The notes: a model not told the origin generated them from the sequence alone. 64,000 bases of DNA from CAMLFJ01 sp040902305 (GCA_040902305.1 JBBDXN010000137.1:1-64000); one strand, 5' to 3'; shown: positions 44,273 to 53,230, numbered from the stretch's first letter. A program made the numbers and translations.

Positions 44273-45297
44273 CCCGCGGTTCGGCGGCCTCGGGTACGCG
44301 CCTCGCGGCGCTGCTGGTCGGGCTCGGGCTCGTGGTGGCGCTCGTCGCGCTCGGGGCGCTTTTCCTCGGGAGCGCGCGGGTGCCGCCCGGCGACGTGCTG
44401 GCGGTGCTCGCCGGCCGGGTCAAGGGCGTGGACCAGGTGGTGGTGCTGAGCCTGCGGCTGCCCCGCATCGTGGCCGCCCTGCTCGCGGGCGCGGCGCTGG
44501 CGGTGGCGGGCGCGGGCTTTCAGGCCCTCACCCGCAATCCTCTGGCCGAGCCCTCGGTGCTGGGCGTCTCGAGCGGGGCCGCGTTCGGGGTCGTCCTCGC
44601 GCAGGTCTTCGGGCTCGGCACCGGCCTCGTGGAGGCGGTGGGCATTGCGGCCTGCGCCTTCGCGGGCGCGCTCGTCGCGGGCGGGGCCGTCTACCTGATC
44701 GCCTCGCGCGGCGGCGGCCTGCCGGTCCAGACCCTGCTGCTGGCGGGGGTCATCGTCGGGATCTTCTTCTCGGCGGCCATCACGGTGCTGATCTCGCTCG
44801 TGGACTTCGACCGTCTGGGTGGCGTGGTGCACTGGCTGCTCGGCAACCTGGGCCCCATCGCGCCAGCCAGCCTCGTGGTGTTCGCGACGCTGACCGCGGT
44901 CGGGCTCTGGCTGGTCGTTGGGCAGGCGCGCCGGCTCAATCTGCTGGCCCTCGGCGAGGAGAGCGCGCAGCAGCTCGGAGTGGACGCGGAGCGCCTCAAG
45001 CGCCGCATCTTCGCCGGCGCCGCGCTCCTGACCTCGGCGACGGTGGCGTTCGTGGGGCCCATCGGCTTCGTGGGGCTGATCGTGCCCCAGGTCCTCCGGA
45101 TGCTGCTCGGTCCCGACAATCGGGTGGTGATCCCGGCGGCCGTGCTCGGCGGGGGGGCCTTCCTGCTGCTCGCCGACACGCTCGCGCGCAATATCGTCGC
45201 GCCGGCCGAGCTGTCGGTGGGCGTCATCACCGCATTCTGTGGGGCCCCGTTCTTCGTCTACCTCCTGCGCTCGCGCGCCGGCCAGCCGGGGCTATGA
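44269..45297 (+). CDS. btuC: Corrinoid ABC transporter permease (FecCD family)
   Basis: A 342-residue permease with about ten helices. FecCD hallmarks are LRLPRIVAALLAGAALAVAGAGFQ split over two helices, NPLAEPSVLGVSSGAAFG, WLLGNLG and VGPIGFVGLIVPQVLRMLLG near the coupling helix. It forms the BtuC dimer of the vitamin B12 importer in the inner membrane. ATG 44269 overlaps btuF and its stop overlaps btuD, each by 4 bases. Confidence 0.94.
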   Translation: MTRGSAASGTRLAALLVGLGLVVALVALGALFLGSARVPPGDVLAVLAGRVKGVDQVVVLSLRLPRIVAALLAGAALAVAGAGFQALTRNPLAEPSVLGVSSGAAFGVVLAQVFGLGTGLVEAVGIAACAFAGALVAGGAVYLIASRGGGLPVQTLLLAGVIVGIFFSAAITVLISLVDFDRLGGVVHWLLGNLGPIAPASLVVFATLTAVGLWLVVGQARRLNLLALGEESAQQLGVDAERLKRRIFAGAALLTSATVAFVGPIGFVGLIVPQVLRMLLGPDNRVVIPAAVLGGGAFLLLADTLARNIVAPAELSVGVITAFCGAPFFVYLLRSRAGQPGL

Positions 45298-46097
45298 CGC
45301 CTCCGCTCGTGGTCTGCCGGCACGTGGCCTTCGCGTACGCGCCCGCGGCCCCGGGCGCGTTCGCGATCCGGGACCTCTCGTTCGAGGTGCGGCCGGGCGA
45401 GACCTTCGGCGTCATCGGCCCCAATGCCTCGGGCAAGACCACGCTGATCCGCCTGCTGTCCAAGGTGCTGGAGCCCTCGGCCGGCGAGATCCGCCTCGGC
45501 GGCGCGGACGTGGCGCAGCTCTCGCTCCCCGCGGTGGCGCGCCAGGTGGCGGTCGTGCCACAGGACGTGCCGCGCGGCCTCCCTCACACGGTGGAGGAGC
45601 TCGTCCTCATGGGCCGCTACCCGCGCGCGCCCCGCCGGTTCTTCGAGAGCCCGGAGGATCGCGCGGCGGCCCGCCGGGCCATGGAAGCGGCGGGCGTGCT
45701 CCCACTCCGCGAGACCCTGCTCGACCGCCTGAGCGGCGGCGAGCGCCAGCGCGTCATGCTGGCGCGGGCCCTCGCCCAGGAGCCGCGCCTGCTCGTGCTC
45801 GACGAGCCCACCGCGCATCTCGACCTGCGCTACCAGGCCGAGTGCGCCGGGCTCCTCCGGCGGCTCGGGCGCGAGGCGGGGCTGACCATCGTGCTCGTCT
45901 CGCACGATCTGGGCTTCGCGGCCGAGATCTGCGACCGCCTGCTGCTGATGGCCGGCGGCGCGGCGGTGCGGGTGGGCCCGCCGGAGTCCGTCATCGACGA
46001 GGCGGTGCTCGAGTCCGCTTACGGTTGCCGCGTCCTGGTGGACAAGCATCCGATCAGCCGCCGCCCTACCGTCCACCTCGTCTATCCCCCCGCATGA
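45294..46097 (+). CDS. btuD: Corrinoid ABC transporter ATP-binding protein
   Basis: A 267-residue ABC ATPase with Walker A GPNASGKTT, Q-loop VAVVPQD, signature LSGGERQRVML, Walker B LLVLDEPTAHLD and switch His in LVSHD. The FecE/BtuD-like C-terminal segment after the switch (GPPESVIDEAVLESAYGC) is present. It powers BtuC. It is the last full gene of the riboswitch-1 operon. A 16-codon ORF overlaps its stop. Confidence 0.95.
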   Translation: MTPPLVVCRHVAFAYAPAAPGAFAIRDLSFEVRPGETFGVIGPNASGKTTLIRLLSKVLEPSAGEIRLGGADVAQLSLPAVARQVAVVPQDVPRGLPHTVEELVLMGRYPRAPRRFFESPEDRAAARRAMEAAGVLPLRETLLDRLSGGERQRVMLARALAQEPRLLVLDEPTAHLDLRYQAECAGLLRRLGREAGLTIVLVSHDLGFAAEICDRLLLMAGGAAVRVGPPESVIDEAVLESAYGCRVLVDKHPISRRPTVHLVYPPA

Positions 46098-46144
46098 CAG
46101 AGCTCAAACCAAAACAGGAGGCGACAGAACCCAAACCGAGATAA
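46094..46144 (+). CDS. Possible 16-residue coupled small ORF after btuD
   Basis: ATG 46094 overlaps the btuD stop (ATGA) and opens a 17-codon frame encoding MTELKPKQEATEPKPR and a TAA. The stretch is strikingly A-rich compared with everything around it. It ends about 20 bases before riboswitch 2. It could be a translated small peptide or simply low-GC spacer; no ribosome site of its own is needed if coupled. Confidence 0.3.
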   Translation: MTELKPKQEATEPKPR

Positions 46145-46159
46145 ACACAGCAAACCACC

Positions 46160-46335
46160 TATCGCAGATCAAGGGAAGCCGGTCCCGGCCATTGCACGAG
46201 GCCGAAGCCGGCACGGTCCCGCCACTGTGAGTGGGGAGTCACGCCCGATCCCGCGAGGGAGCCACTGGGCCGCCGGAGGGCGGCCTGGGAAGGCCGGGCC
46301 ACGACGCCGATCCACGAGTCAGGAGACCTGGCTGC
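46160..46335 (+). ncRNA. Cobalamin riboswitch 2 (upstream of btuB)
   Basis: Core elements: GGGAAGCCGGTCCCGGCC (46173-46190), GGTCCCGCCACTGTGAG with CACTGT at 46223-46228, and the B12 box AGTCAGGAGACCTGGC (46317-46332). GC-rich stems fill the peripheral region. The btuB ribosome site (AAAAGGAG) is about 30 bases downstream, so control could be at translation initiation or by termination. Expected ligand is adenosylcobalamin or a related corrinoid. Boundaries are approximate. Confidence 0.93.
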
Positions 46336-46377
46336 GATCGCCGAAGCCAACCCCTTTCGAGGCAAAAGGAGTGGTCG

Positions 46378-48258
46378 ATGCGACAGCATTCAGTCTGGCT
46401 TCTGGTCCTGGCCCTGATGGCGCCCCTGGCGGCGCAAGCGCAGGAGCCGAAGAGCGTGGATCCAGTGGTGGTGACGGCGACCCCGGTGGCAACCCCGACG
46501 GAACAGCTCGGGGCTTCCATCAGCGTCGTGAACGGGGAGGACTTCCAGACCTATCACTATCCGACCGTGGACGAGGCGCTCCGCAACGTGCCGGGCGTCG
46601 AGATCCGGCGCTCGGGCTCCTATGGCAAGACCTCGAGCCTCACCATCCGCGGGGCCAATACCAACCAGGTGCAGGTGCTGGTGGACGGCCTGCGGGTGAA
46701 GAGCCCGACGCTCGGCCAGGTGGATCTCTCCGACATCTCGCCGGACCTGATCGAGCGCATCGAGGTGATCCGGGGCGCCCAGTCCACGCTCTACGGCGCC
46801 GATGCCATCGGCGGCGTGGTGAACATCATCACCCGGAAGGGCAAGGGCGGGCCCATCCAGGCCTCGGTGCAGCAGGAGATCGGCAACTACGACACCCTGG
46901 TCTCCCGCGCCACCCTCCACGGCGCCTGGAAGATCCTGAACTACGCGCTGTCCGGCTCGCACTTCGAGAGCAACGGCCGGTTCCAGAACGACGGGACCGA
47001 CGCCAACGCGATCAGCGCGCGCGTGGGCGCCACGCTGCCCTGGGACTCGACCCTCGACTTCATCTTCCGTTACAACAAGAACGACATCGGGGTGCCGGTG
47101 AAGGGGGTCTTCCCCGGCCCGCAGCCGATCAACCCCATCATCAACCGGAACGCCCGGCAGCAGTCGGAGACCACGATTTTCAGCCTGGAGGGCAAGACGC
47201 GACCCGTGCCCTGGTGGGAAAGCCGCGGCCGTCTGTCCCGCTACGAGAACAGCGCGGGCTTCCAGGACCCGGTGGATCCCGGGGTAGACTTCGACTTCCC
47301 GGTGTTCTCCCAGATCAACGTGGAGCGGCGGGAGGCGGAGTGGGTGAACTCGTTCTTCATCGGCAAGTGGAGCACGAGCAGCGTCGGGCTCGAGCATCGC
47401 CGAGAGATCGGAGAGAGCAAGAACACCTTCCGCGCGGTCAGCGAAACCCAGTCGGTGTTCTTCGAGCAGCAGCTCCGCTTCTTCGAGCGGCTGTTCCTGA
47501 CCGGCGGCTTCCGGGTCGAGGACAACAGCGTCTTCGGCACCACCACCACCGAGCGCGGGTCGCTGGCCTTCCTGATCAAGGAGACCGGCACCCGCCTCCG
47601 GGGCAGCGCGGGGACCGGCTTCCGGGCCCCGACCTTCAACGACCTCTTCTTCCCGGGCTTCGGCAACCCGGACCTGCAGCCCGAGGACAGCCTCTCCTAC
47701 GACTTCGGGGTGGACCAGAAGCTCTGGAGCAACCGGATCCGGCTCGGGCTCACGTATTTCCAGAACGAGTTCGAGAACCTGATCACCTGCTGCACCCCGA
47801 TCCCCACCGCGCCCTTCGGCGGGCCCGTCAACGTGGGGCGCGCCCGCAGCGCGGGCATCGAGTTCACCTCCGAGGTGGACGTGCGGCCGAACCTGGTCGC
47901 CTCGCTCAACTACACCTACACGGACTCGGAGAACCTGGCCACCGACCGGCTGCTGCCGCGGGAGCCGCGGCACCGCTGGAACATCGGGCTCACCTGGGAG
48001 CCGATCACGCGGCTCTCGCTCTTCACCCAGGTGCACGTGGTGAGCGAGCAGTTCGAGACCTTCGGCGAGGTGTACAACAGCGGTCACACCCGGGTTGACG
48101 TCGGCGGGACCTGGCGCATGCTGGAGCGCATGGGCCTTCTCAAGAAGCTCGAGCTGACCGCGCGCATCCAGAACCTGCTCAACGAAGGCTACGCGGAGGT
48201 GCGTGGCTTCCCCGCGCTCGGCATCAACGCGCTGGTCGGCCTGCGGGCGTCGTTCTAG
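46378..48258 (+). CDS. btuB: TonB-dependent corrinoid/vitamin B12 outer-membrane receptor
   Basis: A 626-residue outer-membrane receptor with signal peptide (cleavage after AAQA), a TonB box-like DPVVVTATP, plug domain (EALRNVPGVEIRRSG, LTIRGANTNQVQVLVDG, IERIEVIRGAQSTLYGADAIGGVVNI split) and a 22-strand barrel ending in the C-terminal Phe (GLRASF). Length and plug match BtuB. The riboswitch directly upstream supports a corrinoid substrate. AAAAGGAG precedes ATG 46378. CbiZ starts 9 bases after the stop. Confidence 0.93.
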   Translation: MRQHSVWLLVLALMAPLAAQAQEPKSVDPVVVTATPVATPTEQLGASISVVNGEDFQTYHYPTVDEALRNVPGVEIRRSGSYGKTSSLTIRGANTNQVQVLVDGLRVKSPTLGQVDLSDISPDLIERIEVIRGAQSTLYGADAIGGVVNIITRKGKGGPIQASVQQEIGNYDTLVSRATLHGAWKILNYALSGSHFESNGRFQNDGTDANAISARVGATLPWDSTLDFIFRYNKNDIGVPVKGVFPGPQPINPIINRNARQQSETTIFSLEGKTRPVPWWESRGRLSRYENSAGFQDPVDPGVDFDFPVFSQINVERREAEWVNSFFIGKWSTSSVGLEHRREIGESKNTFRAVSETQSVFFEQQLRFFERLFLTGGFRVEDNSVFGTTTTERGSLAFLIKETGTRLRGSAGTGFRAPTFNDLFFPGFGNPDLQPEDSLSYDFGVDQKLWSNRIRLGLTYFQNEFENLITCCTPIPTAPFGGPVNVGRARSAGIEFTSEVDVRPNLVASLNYTYTDSENLATDRLLPREPRHRWNIGLTWEPITRLSLFTQVHVVSEQFETFGEVYNSGHTRVDVGGTWRMLERMGLLKKLELTARIQNLLNEGYAEVRGFPALGINALVGLRASF

Positions 48259-48267
48259 GATCCACCC

Positions 48268-48921
48268 ATGATCGCCGGGGTGTCCGTCGAGGTCGGGAGC
48301 GAGGCGGTGGTGGTCACGAGCCGCGAGCCGCTCCGCATCCTGTCCTCGGCGGTGCACCACGGCGGCTTCGCCCTGGCCCGCGCGGTGGTGAACCTCCACG
48401 TGCGCAAGAACGATCCCTGTACGGATCCGGCGGGCATGATCGGGGCGTTCGCCCGCCGCGCCGGCGTGCCGGCGCCGTGGGTGGGCCTGCTGACCGGTGC
48501 CCATACCGAGCGCGCGGTGCAGGCCGAGGAGACCGGCGGGGGCCTTCACGCCCTGGCCGTGGTCACGGTGGGGCTCAGCAATCCGGTGGCCGCGGGCAGC
48601 TCGCCGGTGGCGACGTGGGCGGCCTCCACCATCAATACGATCGTGGTCGTGGACGCGGATCCGGAGCCGGCCGCGCTGGTCAACGCGGTGATCACCGCCA
48701 CGGAGGTGAAGGGCCTGGCCCTGCGGGAGGCCGGCCTGCTCGCCGACGGCGGCCGGGCCGCGAGCGGGACGTCCACCGACGCGGTGGTGATCGCTGCGAC
48801 CGGCCGCGGGGGCATCGCGCGCTTCGGCGGGCCCGCCAGCCAGATGGGCTGGGCCGTGGCCCGGGCGGCGCGCGTGGCGCTCGACCGCGCCATCGCGGAC
48901 TGGCAGGAGCGCCATCGGTGA
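48268..48921 (+). CDS. cbiZ: Adenosylcobinamide amidohydrolase
   Basis: A 217-residue CbiZ enzyme, which removes the aminopropanol/nucleotide-loop side chain from adenosylcobinamide (and in some bacteria pseudocobalamin), giving adenosylcobyric acid for rebuilding. Family features are LSSAVHHGGFALARAVVNLHV split near the N-terminus, VGLLTGAHTERA, TVGLSNPVAAG and INTIVVVDADPEPAALVNAVIT split in the core. With CbiB, CobU, CobT, CobS and CobC encoded in the window it enables remodelling of imported corrinoids. tonB overlaps its stop by 4 bases. Confidence 0.93.
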   Translation: MIAGVSVEVGSEAVVVTSREPLRILSSAVHHGGFALARAVVNLHVRKNDPCTDPAGMIGAFARRAGVPAPWVGLLTGAHTERAVQAEETGGGLHALAVVTVGLSNPVAAGSSPVATWAASTINTIVVVDADPEPAALVNAVITATEVKGLALREAGLLADGGRAASGTSTDAVVIAATGRGGIARFGGPASQMGWAVARAARVALDRAIADWQERHR

Positions 48922-49754
48922 TCCCGCGTCTCGGGGGCGTGACCCTGTCGGTGCTCATCCACGCGGCGCTCATCGCCCTTCTGCTGGCCTGGTCCGCCGC
49001 CGACTGGACGCGTCCGCTCTTCGTTGACCTGGAGGAGCGCGCGGATGCCCCCGGCCCGCGCACGATGGATCCGTCGCCGGCGCGGACGGCCCGCCCGGCG
49101 GCCCGGGCCGCGGCATCCGCGCCCACGCCGACGCGCGCAGCGGCGCGGCCCGCGCCCGTCGCGCCCGGGGCGCCCAGCGCGCCGGCTCCCGCTCCGGCCA
49201 CGCTGCTGCCGGAGCCCGTGACGCCGCCGGTCCCCGCGATTGCGCCCATGCCCTCGCCCGCCGCGGTGCCCGCGCCCCCCGCCGCGCCGTTGGTCTCGTC
49301 CATGACTTCCGGTCCGGCGGACGAACGCGGCGGAGGCCCCGACCCCGGCGTGGGCGGCCGGCGCGGCGCGCCGACGCAGGGTGATGCCGCCCGCGGGCCG
49401 GGAGGCGCGCCTGGCTCGCCGCTCGCGCTCGCCACGCCGGGCACGGGCGGCTCCGGCGCGCCGCCCGCCGAGTACGGCCCGTACCTGCGGCGCTTCCGCC
49501 AGCGCGTCCAGGAGAGCCTGATCTACCCGCTCGCGGCGCGCCGGCAGGGGCTCGGGGGCACGGTGGAGCTGCACGTGTGGCTCGAGGCCACCGGCCGCGT
49601 GCGCGACGTCCAGGTCGCGCGCTCCTCGTCACACCACGTCCTGGATGACGCCGCGGTCGAGACCATCCGCCGCCTCGGGCCCATACCGTTCCCGGAGTCG
49701 CTGCCGCGCCGGCCGCTGCTGATCCGGATCCCGCTCGTCTACGAGCTGCGATGA
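48918..49754 (+). CDS. tonB: TonB family energy-transducing protein
   Basis: A 278-residue protein from GTG 48918 with one N-terminal membrane helix (VTLSVLIHAALIALLLAW, about 8-25), a long Pro/Ala-rich periplasm-spanning region (about 50-190) and a C-terminal TonB domain (YGPYLRRFRQRVQESLIYP, GGTVELHVWLEATGRV, DDAAVETIRRLGPIPFPESL). It should couple ExbBD proton-motive force to BtuB. Its place between cbiZ and cbiB in the riboswitch-2 operon suggests a receptor-dedicated TonB. No exbB or exbD is nearby, so it presumably uses a complex encoded elsewhere. Confidence 0.9.
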   Translation: MIPRLGGVTLSVLIHAALIALLLAWSAADWTRPLFVDLEERADAPGPRTMDPSPARTARPAARAAASAPTPTRAAARPAPVAPGAPSAPAPAPATLLPEPVTPPVPAIAPMPSPAAVPAPPAAPLVSSMTSGPADERGGGPDPGVGGRRGAPTQGDAARGPGGAPGSPLALATPGTGGSGAPPAEYGPYLRRFRQRVQESLIYPLAARRQGLGGTVELHVWLEATGRVRDVQVARSSSHHVLDDAAVETIRRLGPIPFPESLPRRPLLIRIPLVYELR

Positions 49755-49784
49755 GCTGACCCGCCAATTGGGGTCAACGCGCAA

Positions 49785-50720
49785 ATGACGGTGCTGGCCC
49801 TGGCGGTGGCGCTGGATCTCCTCGTCGGGGACCCGCCCAACCGGTGGCATCCGGTGGCGTGGATCGGCCGTCTGATCGCGCTCGCCCGCCGGCGCGCCCC
49901 GAGCGGGCCCGATGACCTGGCGCTCTACGGCACCTTTCTCGTCCTGATCGTGGCCGGCCTCGCGGCGGGCGGGGCGCTGGTGGCGCAGGCGCTGCTCGGC
50001 GAGCTGCCCGGCCTCGCGGGCCCGCTCGCCCAGGCGTGGCTGCTCAAGTGCAGCTTCTCGCTCAGCGGGCTGTTCGCGGCGGTGGAGATCGTGCGGGGAC
50101 ACCTGGTGGCCGGCGACCTCGCCGGGGCCCGGCGCCAGGTCGCCTGGCATCTCGTGAGCCGCGACACGACCGGGCTCGACGAGGGCGCGGTCGCCTCCGC
50201 GGCGGTCGAGTCCCTCGCCGAGAACTTCACCGACGGCGTCGTGGCGCCGCTCTGCTTCTACGTGGCCGGCGCGCTCCTGGGTGGCGTCGCAGGCGGGCTG
50301 GCGCTGGCGTGGGCCTACCGCGCCGTGAATACCGCCGACGCCATGATCGGCTACCGGCGGGACGAGCTCGAGTATCTCGGCCGCGCCACCGCGCGCACCG
50401 ACGACGTCGCCAACTACGTGCCGGCGCGGCTGGCCGCCTTGGCCCTGGTCGCGGCGGCGTGGCTCGCGCGGCAATCGGCCGCGGGGGCGGCGCGGGTGCT
50501 GCGGCGCGACGGCCGGCGCACCGAGAGCCCGAACGCCGGCCTGACCATGGCCGCGATGGCCGGCGCGCTGGGGGTCGCCCTCGAGAAGCGCGGCCACCAC
50601 CGCCTGGGCGACGGGCCGCCGCCCGATCCGGCCGCGATCGATCGCGCGATGCGGGTCCTGCGCTGGGCGGCCGCGCTCTGCGTGGCCGCCGCCGCGCTCG
50701 CCCTGGCGACGCGCCGGTGA
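49785..50720 (+). CDS. cbiB: Adenosylcobinamide-phosphate synthase
   Basis: A 311-residue inner-membrane enzyme attaching aminopropanol (or its phosphate) to adenosylcobyric acid. Signatures are ALDLLVGDPPNRWHPVAWIG split, RDTTGLDEGAVASAAVESLAENFTDGVVAPL split, AYRAVNTADAMIGYR and the C-terminal RTESPNAGLTMAAMAGALGV. It directly reverses the CbiZ step, completing the salvage logic of the operon. It closes the corrinoid cluster; argS follows after about 120 bases. Confidence 0.94.
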   Translation: MTVLALAVALDLLVGDPPNRWHPVAWIGRLIALARRRAPSGPDDLALYGTFLVLIVAGLAAGGALVAQALLGELPGLAGPLAQAWLLKCSFSLSGLFAAVEIVRGHLVAGDLAGARRQVAWHLVSRDTTGLDEGAVASAAVESLAENFTDGVVAPLCFYVAGALLGGVAGGLALAWAYRAVNTADAMIGYRRDELEYLGRATARTDDVANYVPARLAALALVAAAWLARQSAAGAARVLRRDGRRTESPNAGLTMAAMAGALGVALEKRGHHRLGDGPPPDPAAIDRAMRVLRWAAALCVAAAALALATRR

Positions 50721-50844
50721 GCCGCCGGCCGACGTGGTGATGATCGCGCGCGGCGCCTCGTAAGCGCCCGAAAATTCTTCGCTCGCCCGGAGGCCGGGGG
50801 GTATCATTCTTTATCGCCGCCCTGCGCCGCGGCGTTTTCTGTCT

Positions 50845-52527
50845 TTGAACATCACCGATCATCTGACGGACGCATTGAGGCACGCGCTCGACGCCGCCGG
50901 GTTGCCCGCACCCACCGAGGTGCAGTGGGAGATCCCGCGTGAAGCGCGGCACGGCGACTATGCGACCAATGCCGCGATGGCGCTGGCCCGCGAGGCCCGC
51001 CGCCCGCCGCTCAAGATCGCCCTGGCGGTGGTGGCCAACTTCCCGAAGACGGAGGCCGTCGAGCGCGTCGAGATCGCGGGCCCCGGCTTCCTGAACGTCT
51101 TCCTCTCGCCGCGCTGGTGCGCGGACGGCCTCCACCAGGTGCTGGCCGCGGGCGCGGACTACGGCCGGTCCGACGCGGGGAAGGGCACCGGCGTCCTCCT
51201 CGAGTTCGTCTCGGCCAATCCGACCGGGCCGCTCGTGATCGTCAGCGCGCGCGCGGCCGCGGTGGGCGACGCGCTCGCGCGCATCTTCCGGGGCCAGGGC
51301 TACCGGGTCGACTCGTGGTACTACGTCAACGACGCGGGCAACCAGTTCACGGCGCTCGCGCGGTCGGTGGACGTGCGGCTGCGGCAGGCGCTGGGTGAGG
51401 CGGCCGAGCTGCCCGAGAACGCGTACCCGGGCGAGTACCTGATCGAGATGGTCGCGGAGTGGCTGGCCCGGGACCCCCAGGGCATGCGCGCGCTCGCCGC
51501 GCGGCCGGAGGCGGAGCGGATCGAGCGCCTCGGGCGGCTCGCGGTCGACGCGATGGTGGAGAGCCAGCGGCGCGTGCTCGAGGCCTACGGCACGCGCTTC
51601 GACCGCTGGGCCCACGAGCAGCGCGACGTGCGCGACGCGGGCCGGCCCCAGGCCGCGATCGACGCGCTCACCGCGGCCGGCCACACCTACGAGCAGGACG
51701 GGGCGCTCTGGTTCCGGTCCACCGCGTTCGGCGACGACAAGGACCGGGTGCTGCGGAAGTCGGACGGCGAGCTGACCTACTTCGCGGTGGACATCGGCTT
51801 CCACCACTTCGAGAAGTTCCTGCGGGTCGATCACGTCATCAACTTCCTGGGGCCCGATCACCACGGGTACGTGGAGCGCATGCGCGCGGCGATGCGGGCG
51901 CTCGGCCACGCGCCGGAGCGCTTCGACGTGCTCATCGTCCAGCTCGTGACCCTGCTCCGCGACGGCCAGCCGGTGCGGATGTCCAAGCGCCGCGGCGAGT
52001 TCGTGCTGATGGAGGAGCTGCTGGAGGAGGTCGGCCGCGACGCGGCGCGCTTCACCTTCCTGACGCGGCGGCACGACAGCCCGCTCGAGTTCGATCTCGC
52101 GGTGGCCACGCGGCAGTCGTCCGACAACCCGGTGTTCTACGTGCAGTACGCCCACGCGCGGGTCGCCAGCCTCTTCAAGACCGCGGCGGAGCAGGGGGTG
52201 ACGGTGCTGTCCTGGGCCGAGGTGGACTTCACCCCGCTCGGGCTCGACGAGGAGCAGGCCCTCATCAAGCGGCTGCTGCAGTACCCGGAGCTGGTCGCGG
52301 GGGCGGCGCGGGCCCGCGAGCCGCACCGCGTGGCCTACTACCTGTCCGAGCTGGCCGGGCTCTTCCATCCCTACTACAAGGCCCATCGGGTGATCACGCC
52401 GGACCGCGCGACGACCCTGGCCCGCCTCGGCCTCTGCGCGGCGGTGGGGCAGGTAATCCGCAACGGACTCGAGCTGCTCGGGGTCTCGGCTCCGGCGAGC
52501 ATGACCCGGCACGAGGAGCGCGACTGA
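50845..52527 (+). CDS. argS: Arginyl-tRNA synthetase with non-canonical HIGH motif
   Basis: A 560-residue ArgRS from TTG 50845. The N-terminal tRNA-recognition domain (about 1-115, GDYATNAAMALARE), class Ia catalytic fold (SANPTGPL, SWYYVNDAGNQF), KMSK-type loop RMSKRRG and anticodon-binding domain (DNPVFYVQYAHAR) are in place. The HIGH tetrapeptide is replaced: residues 131-134 read VIVS (GPLVIVSAR) where most ArgRS have HVGH. Everything else looks functional and it seems to be the only argS visible, so this is probably a lineage variant and not a dead gene. A TATCAT at 50802-50807 may be its -10 box. Confidence 0.92.
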   Translation: MNITDHLTDALRHALDAAGLPAPTEVQWEIPREARHGDYATNAAMALAREARRPPLKIALAVVANFPKTEAVERVEIAGPGFLNVFLSPRWCADGLHQVLAAGADYGRSDAGKGTGVLLEFVSANPTGPLVIVSARAAAVGDALARIFRGQGYRVDSWYYVNDAGNQFTALARSVDVRLRQALGEAAELPENAYPGEYLIEMVAEWLARDPQGMRALAARPEAERIERLGRLAVDAMVESQRRVLEAYGTRFDRWAHEQRDVRDAGRPQAAIDALTAAGHTYEQDGALWFRSTAFGDDKDRVLRKSDGELTYFAVDIGFHHFEKFLRVDHVINFLGPDHHGYVERMRAAMRALGHAPERFDVLIVQLVTLLRDGQPVRMSKRRGEFVLMEELLEEVGRDAARFTFLTRRHDSPLEFDLAVATRQSSDNPVFYVQYAHARVASLFKTAAEQGVTVLSWAEVDFTPLGLDEEQALIKRLLQYPELVAGAARAREPHRVAYYLSELAGLFHPYYKAHRVITPDRATTLARLGLCAAVGQVIRNGLELLGVSAPASMTRHEERD

Positions 52528-52528
52528 C

Positions 52529-53230
52529 ATGGCCTCCTCGGCGCGGCGGCGGAGCGGCGGCGGACCGGGCAAGGCGCAGTGGGTGGTGCTGGGCGGCGCG
52601 GTGCTCGTGATCCTGGGGCTCACGTTCGCCCTGGGGCTGCTGGTCGGCCGGCAGTGGGCGCGCCAGACCCAGACCGCTTCCGCGGTGATCGCCACCGTCT
52701 CCGAGCCCGCCAAGAAGCCGGCCGCCGCGCCCCGCCGCAGCGGCATCGCGGCCGAGACCATGGCCGATCGCGCGCCGGAGTCGACCGAGACGCTGACCTT
52801 CTACCGGACGCTCACCGAGCCGCTCGACGGACCCGACGCCGGGTCCACGCTCGAGCCCAAGCCGGTCGCGGTCAAGATCCCGGCCGCCCCCCCGCCACCC
52901 GCGCCTACCGTCAAGGCGCCCGCTGCCGCCCCCGCGCTTCCGGCCGCGACCGCCCCCTCGCTGCCCCCCGCTCCCGGCCGGACCGCCAACGGCCCATCCC
53001 CCTGGACCGTCCAGGTCGGCGCGTACAAGAATCGCCGCCAGGCGGACGAGTCGCGCCAGCATCTGGTCGCCGCGGGCCTGGACGCCTACGTGGTGACGCT
53101 GGCCGCGCAGGAGGGCCAGGCCCGCTTCCGGGTCCGGGTCGGGACGTACCGGAGCCGCGAGGAGGCCGTCGCCACCGCCGAGCGGCTCCGCGCGCAGCGC
53201 TCCCTCACCACCTTCGTCACGCCCAAGTAG
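52529..53230 (+). CDS. SPOR-domain envelope protein
   Basis: A 233-residue protein with a basic cytoplasmic start, one membrane helix (WVVLGGAVLVILGLTFALGL, about 18-37), a Pro/Ala-rich linker and a C-terminal SPOR domain (about 155-232: WTVQVGAYKNRRQADESRQH, then FRVRVGTYRSREEAVATAER). SPOR domains bind denuded septal peptidoglycan glycans, so a cell-division or lipoprotein-processing role is likely. ATG 52529 begins 1 base after the argS stop. The argS-SPOR adjacency is common in proteobacteria-like genomes. hpt follows 12 bases later. Confidence 0.9.
   Translation: MASSARRRSGGGPGKAQWVVLGGAVLVILGLTFALGLLVGRQWARQTQTASAVIATVSEPAKKPAAAPRRSGIAAETMADRAPESTETLTFYRTLTEPLDGPDAGSTLEPKPVAVKIPAAPPPPAPTVKAPAAAPALPAATAPSLPPAPGRTANGPSPWTVQVGAYKNRRQADESRQHLVAAGLDAYVVTLAAQEGQARFRVRVGTYRSREEAVATAERLRAQRSLTTFVTPK

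Noticed and set aside
48918..49440. Repetitive GC-rich stretch as a non-coding repeat
   Set aside because: It is the Pro/Ala-rich spacer of TonB, in frame with a membrane helix and a C-terminal TonB domain.
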